From the NCBI GenBank assembly GCA_033063855.1, contig CP093829.1:11852243-11916242 (forward strand): DNA of 64,000 nucleotides. The letters are read 5' to 3'. Under the pieces are notes generated by a model. It searched no databases and was not told the DNA's origin. It saw nothing but the letters and a program-made list of their open reading frames with translations. A program made the position numbers and the translations under genes. The DNA is from Smittia aterrima (Eukaryota; Arthropoda; Insecta; Diptera; Chironomidae). The first letter of the stretch is position 1; every line of letters begins with the position of its first letter. Positions 59,201-64,000 of the stretch are shown one piece after another.

Positions 59201-62144
59201 AGAATTATATCACGCAATGCGGCATATCGATCCTTCGCCCCTGAAATTGCATCAGTGATTTTCGTGTCAATCTTTGTCATCGGAACCGTGCTCGGACTTT
59301 GCTTGAACTGATTATCCAATGGACTAAAACTATTATCAAATGACTCTGCCTTGGGAAACTCAAACGAACTCTCTTGAGCATCTTCCAATGAGTTTGAGTT
59401 GTTTGATTCAATAGATTCTTGATGAAATGTTTCGTATTGCTGACTTTGAATTTCTTGATCAATAATTTCTCTAAACACTGCATAACGATCTGCTGTTGGG
59501 ATCACTGAGACTGGAGCTTGATTAAAGTTCTCAAAATTCGCAACAAACGAATTATCTTCAGGTTCCGGCTCGCCAAAGTTATCATCAAACTTTGCAATAA
59601 AAGTCGCGTCTGAAGAGTCATCGAAGCTAACTTTGAAAACTGGTGAATCATTCGGAGTCTCAACGGGTGGTACTGGCTGCTTCGTTTTCTCAATAAACTC
59701 CGAAAGATATTTCGTTAGCTCAACGATCGTCATCGTATTCAGTTTGGATGTAGGAACGTTTAATTTGCTGGCAAGGTCATCGATACCTAAGGTTAATAAT
59801 TGACTCAATGTGATGTCAGGCAAGATGGGCGCAGTAGTTGCAGGAATCTCATAATGTAATTTGGCTGAGACTGGAGGTGTTGCTGCGTCCAGATTCTTCG
59901 GATCCGTTTCAGATTTTCGAGACCCGCGTAATTTTGATGGATCCTTCTTTTGTGGAGGCGGCAAAAGGGTTGGAATGTCCGATGAATGATTAGGATTGGG
60001 AGCCAAATAATCATCGTCATCATTTGATTTCTTGAAAGGCCTTGAAGTAGATGAGTAAGTCGATTCACTTCGATTAACTTTTCTGCTTGGCAGCGGTAGT
60101 GGAGGTGAATCAGTTGGTTGACCCATGAATTTAGTTGTATAATCATATCGGTTATTGTTGCGAGGTGGAATCGGAACGCGACTGAAGCGTTGTCTAACCT
60201 CAGGATTTTCGCTGTACGAATCCCTATGATTCTTTGGAGGCAGAGGAGGAGGTTCATGTGAACCAGTGTCTGGTCGAGGTGGAAGCTCCGGTTCGTTTTC
60301 ACTCAGTGAATCACTTTCTTGCAATCGTCTCATATTTATTCCATTTGAATCTCGCTTGACGTTCCTCTGCCCAAACAAATTCGCTTTAGGAAGTTTTTTC
60401 GAAAATGCATCGACGGAGAAAACGTTTCGCGACGATCCATCGGAGCCTTGTCGATCCAATCTCTTCGGGTCTGAGAATGACGAAGTGTTCCAGGATTCGG
60501 GTGGTAATTCAACATGCAAAGCACTGCCATATGAATCGTCACTCGACTTTCTCTCTTCAAGCTTTGGCTTATCTTCTCCGAATGATGAAATTTTAGTGTC
60601 GGGTAAGATTATTGACTTTGGCGATACCGACTTTGTCGTTTCAAATTGATCGATATTGATTTTGGAAAAGTCTTCTTCTTCGAATGGATCGATCGACTTC
60701 AAACTATCAAACACCCCACTTGATGCAGTGAGACTGGAATCTAAACTAAGAGGTTGCTGTCCAGTTATTGTTCGCCTTTGTGGCGAAAAGTGCGCATCAA
60801 AAATGCTTTCTTGATCTGACAAATCTTTCAACACGCGCTTCGGCGGATTCTTCAAATCTTGAAAGAAATACTTCTTGTCAACGTATGGTTTTGATCGGCC
60901 AGTTCCTAGCGGATCTAAATCTGAAAATGCATCAATTATTTCAGTTCTAGTGGCAGATAAATTAGCATTGTTACTATCATCGAACGAAGTTCGTGTGGTT
61001 CGTGGAAATTCGTCGTTGAAATTATTTGATTCCGGTTCATCGAAGACTGAAGATGAAGCGCCAGAGTTGAGCCACGAGTCGTTGTTATTGTTGTTCGATT
61101 GTTGGGCAGAGGGAAAAGGTGGGATTGGAGGTGTTGATGACTTCGCCATGATTGACGAAAATTCTGTCATCGTGTCGTCATTTTGTTTTTGTTGGTTTCG
61201 TTTCGAGGATGTGGGTGGAGGTAAAATATTAAACGGAGTGGATGAGAAACTTGTAAACGAATCGCCGAAGGGATCATCATCAAGGACGCTCTTGGGACCT
61301 TCTTCGCTCGGAGTTATACGTTCCATCTGAGTGATGCCTCGTTGAATTGAACTTAGCTCTTGCTCCAGGTCGACCAAGTTAGCGGTTGCTTCCGGAGACT
61401 TTTCAGCTTTTGGTATTGATTTCGATGTCTCGCCTATCAAGCTTGTTGGCGTCTTTTTATGATCAAGTATTGAGTTTTTGACTTGTTGATGCTCATGTGC
61501 GGTAATTCGATTTTGAATGTGCTGCTTGGCTAACTCAATCTCCTTTTTCTTTAACTCAAACACGCATTGAAACAAGTCTCTCATGGCAAGCACTACTTGA
61601 CTAGCTGCTTTGTCAGTTTTGATGCCGAAAAAGCGATGACCGCAATCCGGTGATCCGAAGATGTAACCAAATGAGCGTGAATCCGTCATGTCTTGCGCAA
61701 TAAACGATATTTTGTGCACTGGATGATGATAAAGCGACTCCTACAATAATAAAAAAGAAGATTTGTTTGTGTTTCTGATTAAGTGATCACATCGTGATTT
61801 GACTTAATGCAATTTGCTTACGCCTGTTTTTTCATCTCTCAAGCGAAGTCCCTCAATTGTGACATGAATTGTAATTTTTTGCTTGTGCTCGCCTGCTGCT
61901 CGTATAGCAACTTTTAAATCCTGAAGCGCCTCTTGGCACATTCGATCACCTCTCGCTTCTCCGACCTCCAGAATTCCAATTAGTTTAGCCTTGAACACAA
62001 CTCCATCGCCAAAGAATCTGGCGGGCTCATTCCGATCTTGAATTAATCGAGAAAAGAAAACAAATTAAAACAACGTATTGAATGTTGTGTGTGCGGCGCG
62101 TAAACTCCTTTTGTAAACCTACATTTTTCTTCGGCTGGTTTCAT
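56295..62144 (-). CDS. Dab: Disabled, PTB-domain endocytic and signalling adaptor
   Basis: A cytoplasmic adaptor that binds NPxY tails, clathrin and phosphoinositides, and acts with Abl and Notch in axon guidance and endocytosis. Exons: 62144-62123 (MKPAEEK), 62036-61822, 61740-58632, 58570-56295; sum 5622 nt, 1873 aa; the fly protein is about 2200. The PTB domain, near residues 10-140, reads FKAKLIGILEVGEARGDRMC and then HKISFIAQDMTDSRSFGYIF. Downstream family blocks include LVDLEQELSSIQRGITQMER, DPFGDSF, DLDPLGTGRSKPYVDKKYFF, and two DRYAxxRxII repeats near 980-1080. The large last exon encodes an Arg/Asp/Tyr-rich disordered region. The 22-nt first coding exon, joined by GTAGGT, is the weakest junction; other 5' exons may exist beyond it. 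The same frame stays open for 92 codons after the TGA at 56295. Confidence 0.94.
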
Positions 62145-63640
62145 TTTACTCAATAACTCGAGCTTCAACAATTAATTTTTCCCGTCTATTTACATTTAAA
62201 ACAACAAGCAGCGCAGTTCTCCGATTACAATGAAACTTTTTGTTCGATACGATGCGCGGAACTGAAACATTTAATTGTGTCACTCTCTTTATTACGAATA
62301 ATACGATGAACTGAGCTGCGATTGTTAAAAATACTTCGTTTGTATAAATAGCCGTGATTTACAAACGAGAAAAATAAAATTTTCTGCACAGCACACACTG
62401 TAAGACGCTTTTGAGATCATCGAGTATTGTTTGCGGGACAGATGGACAGAAAATATTTTGTCGGATATTTCACGTTCAAATCCACGAAAAAATTGAAAAA
62501 AGTTTTATACTCGCTCAAACGAAAATTCCATAATTCCATAATTCCGATGAGAAACTTTTCTCTTTAATTATAAAATTTAATAAATAATGTTTTAGGAAAG
62601 TCGGGCAGAGGAAGTTTATGAATTTTTAAGCGACTAATACGAATTTTTTTTTGTGACGTGAAAATTCGGATTGTTCTGTGCAAATATCCGCAGAGCGAGT
62701 CATGCTCAAAATATTTCAATGACATTGAAATCGGAGGTGTTGCAAATTTCGGCAATGAACTTAAAAATTTATAGATTTACGGCCAAAATGTGAGAAACGA
62801 GTCAAAATGTTTGTAGGGGGAAGAAATGTGGAAAGGTTGAGACCAAAAAATTGATTTTTTCCTCCCCAACAATTTTTCCACTTACATTTCAAAGGCGACG
62901 TCTTTTTCCGTAATGTCTGCATTTTCCTCCTGAGTTTCCTGATTTTTTGATTTTCACGAGATTATCTTACACTTTCAGCTTCGGTTGACTCTCTTATCTT
63001 AATGGAATACTTTTCATAATCACCTCTTTTTCGCAAGAAAACATTTAGACTAGACTAGAGAGATATCACAATCATAAATTAATCCACTGATTTTTCCACA
63101 AACTCGGATAGTTCACGCTCTCAAAAAGTAATGAAGAACCATCTCATTGCCATTTGAATGCTTTTGTTACTTCTATTTCAGTTTAAAAACGCCTTTTACC
63201 ACGTTTTTTTCAATAAAATTTAAGAGCGAACTTCTGTCGTTTCATTGCACTTGAAAATCGATTTTTCGTTCAAAAAAATCAATTTTCCTTGAGAGTTTCC
63301 ACTGGAAGTAGAAACGATGAGATTGTGTGTGTGAAAACATCAACAACAACTTTTCATTGATAATCTCCCGGTAAAATGTTTTTACAACTTCAATGGAAAT
63401 GTGTCAACTTATGCATCTAAAGTAGTAACTTTTCATTATTGATATTGAATTCAATTATTCAAAATTGACTGCTTGTCTTTTGACGTCGCCTTTGATCAAA
63501 AATGTGAAGACTGTGGTGATTTTGTTACAAGCTTAACGTAATCTTCCTGATACTTCATACTGAAAATGTTAATAGATGTTAAAACGTCATACTTGATTAT
63601 CTTGGAAATATATTTATTGATGACAATGCTTAAGTAATGA
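62145..63640. other. Intergenic DNA upstream of Disabled
   Basis: About 1.5 kb, AT-rich, with no gene I can support. It presumably carries the Disabled promoter or 5' UTR exons. A minus-strand AATAAA near 63611-63616 belongs to the gene at the right edge. Confidence 0.5.
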
Positions 63641-64000
63641 TCAACCAAACAGCATCTTGATGGTGATTGCAATTATGTTGAAGAATATCAGTGGAACTGA
63701 AAATAAAGAAATTATAAAATTGATCTCAACATGGAATTGCTTTCGTACTTTTGACGACAGTTCTAATTGATCGCACGAGATTAAGGAGCTGAGACTTCAT
63801 AGTTGGTGGCTCGAATCCTTGTTGTTGAACTGAAGAAGCACCCCATCCAACTAAAATAAATTCAGTCAATTTCTTTATGAGTTGGAACTTTCCATAAAAA
63901 TCTTTAAAAAATGCTCAAATTACATTTCGATAGGAATCTTTCTTCATGCAAGACACATACTGCATTCAAGCACAGCAGTGTTGCTTCCATCAACGACCAT
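63641..64000 (-). CDS. C-terminal end of an unidentified gene (partial)
   Basis: Three consistent minus-strand exons: 64000-63961 (cut by the window edge or starting at an ATG exactly there), 63850-63749, and 63696-63641, ending in TGA. Both introns are GT-AG and phase 1. The peptide reads MVVDGSNTAVLEC, then IGWGASSVQQQGFEPP and LLNLVRSIRTVVK, and ends with a hydrophobic stretch IPLIFFNIIAITIKMLFG that could be a membrane anchor. AATAAA lies about 25-30 nt after the stop. I do not recognise the family. The reading could be a whole 65-residue protein or the end of a longer one. Confidence 0.45.

Noticed and set aside
63800..63840. A B-box-like GCTCGAATCC, checked as a possible tRNA
   Set aside because: There is no A box or cloverleaf at the right distance, and the sequence lies inside a consistent coding exon.

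Overview
The window is a piece of an insect nuclear genome, most likely from a nematoceran fly such as a midge. This rests on protein families and gene structure: an Arrowhead-type LIM-homeodomain gene (present twice), a Tartan/Capricious LRR receptor, a DM4/DM12 protein, Disabled with its long insect-type tail, AT-rich DNA, and many GT-AG introns of about 45-90 nt. The species is inferred, not shown. I see no transposon, tRNA, rRNA or CRISPR array.

Layout. 1-3.7 kb: non-coding. 3.76-7.6 kb (+): Awh copy A. 10.4-13.1 kb (-): Awh copy B, tail to tail with A. 13.1-22.6 kb: a gene-poor stretch. 22.6-27.1 kb: a compact cluster with Smndc1/SPF30 (-), Rint1 (+) divergent from it across 187 nt, and a DM4/DM12 protein (-). 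29.9-39.4 kb (+): Rme-8/DNAJC13 in 12 coding exons. 39.4-48.6 kb: a second gene-poor stretch. 48.6-50.8 kb (-): a Tartan/Capricious receptor. 52.4-53.6 kb (+): deoxyhypusine synthase. 53.6-55.0 kb (-): an inhibitor of apoptosis, 59 nt from the Dhps stop. 56.3-62.1 kb (-): Disabled. 63.6-64.0 kb (-): the 3' end of an unidentified gene.

The genes form no pathway. Developmental regulators and receptors (Awh A and B, Tartan/Capricious, Disabled) sit in or beside wide non-coding DNA. Housekeeping genes (Smndc1, Rint1, Rme-8, Dhps) are compact. Rint1, Rme-8 and Disabled all act in membrane traffic, but nothing here links their expression.

Most unusual: (1) the Tartan/Capricious ORF ends in UAG-C, but the same frame stays open for 148 more codons, and a GC-rich 9-bp hairpin begins 9 nt after the stop, which suggests programmed stop-codon readthrough. 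(2) The two Awh genes are clearly diverged, yet share about 800 nt of almost identical exon plus intron with a sharp edge inside the LIM1 exon, the mark of recent gene conversion between inverted paralogs. (3) Disabled also has a 92-codon in-frame extension after its UGA, with weaker support.
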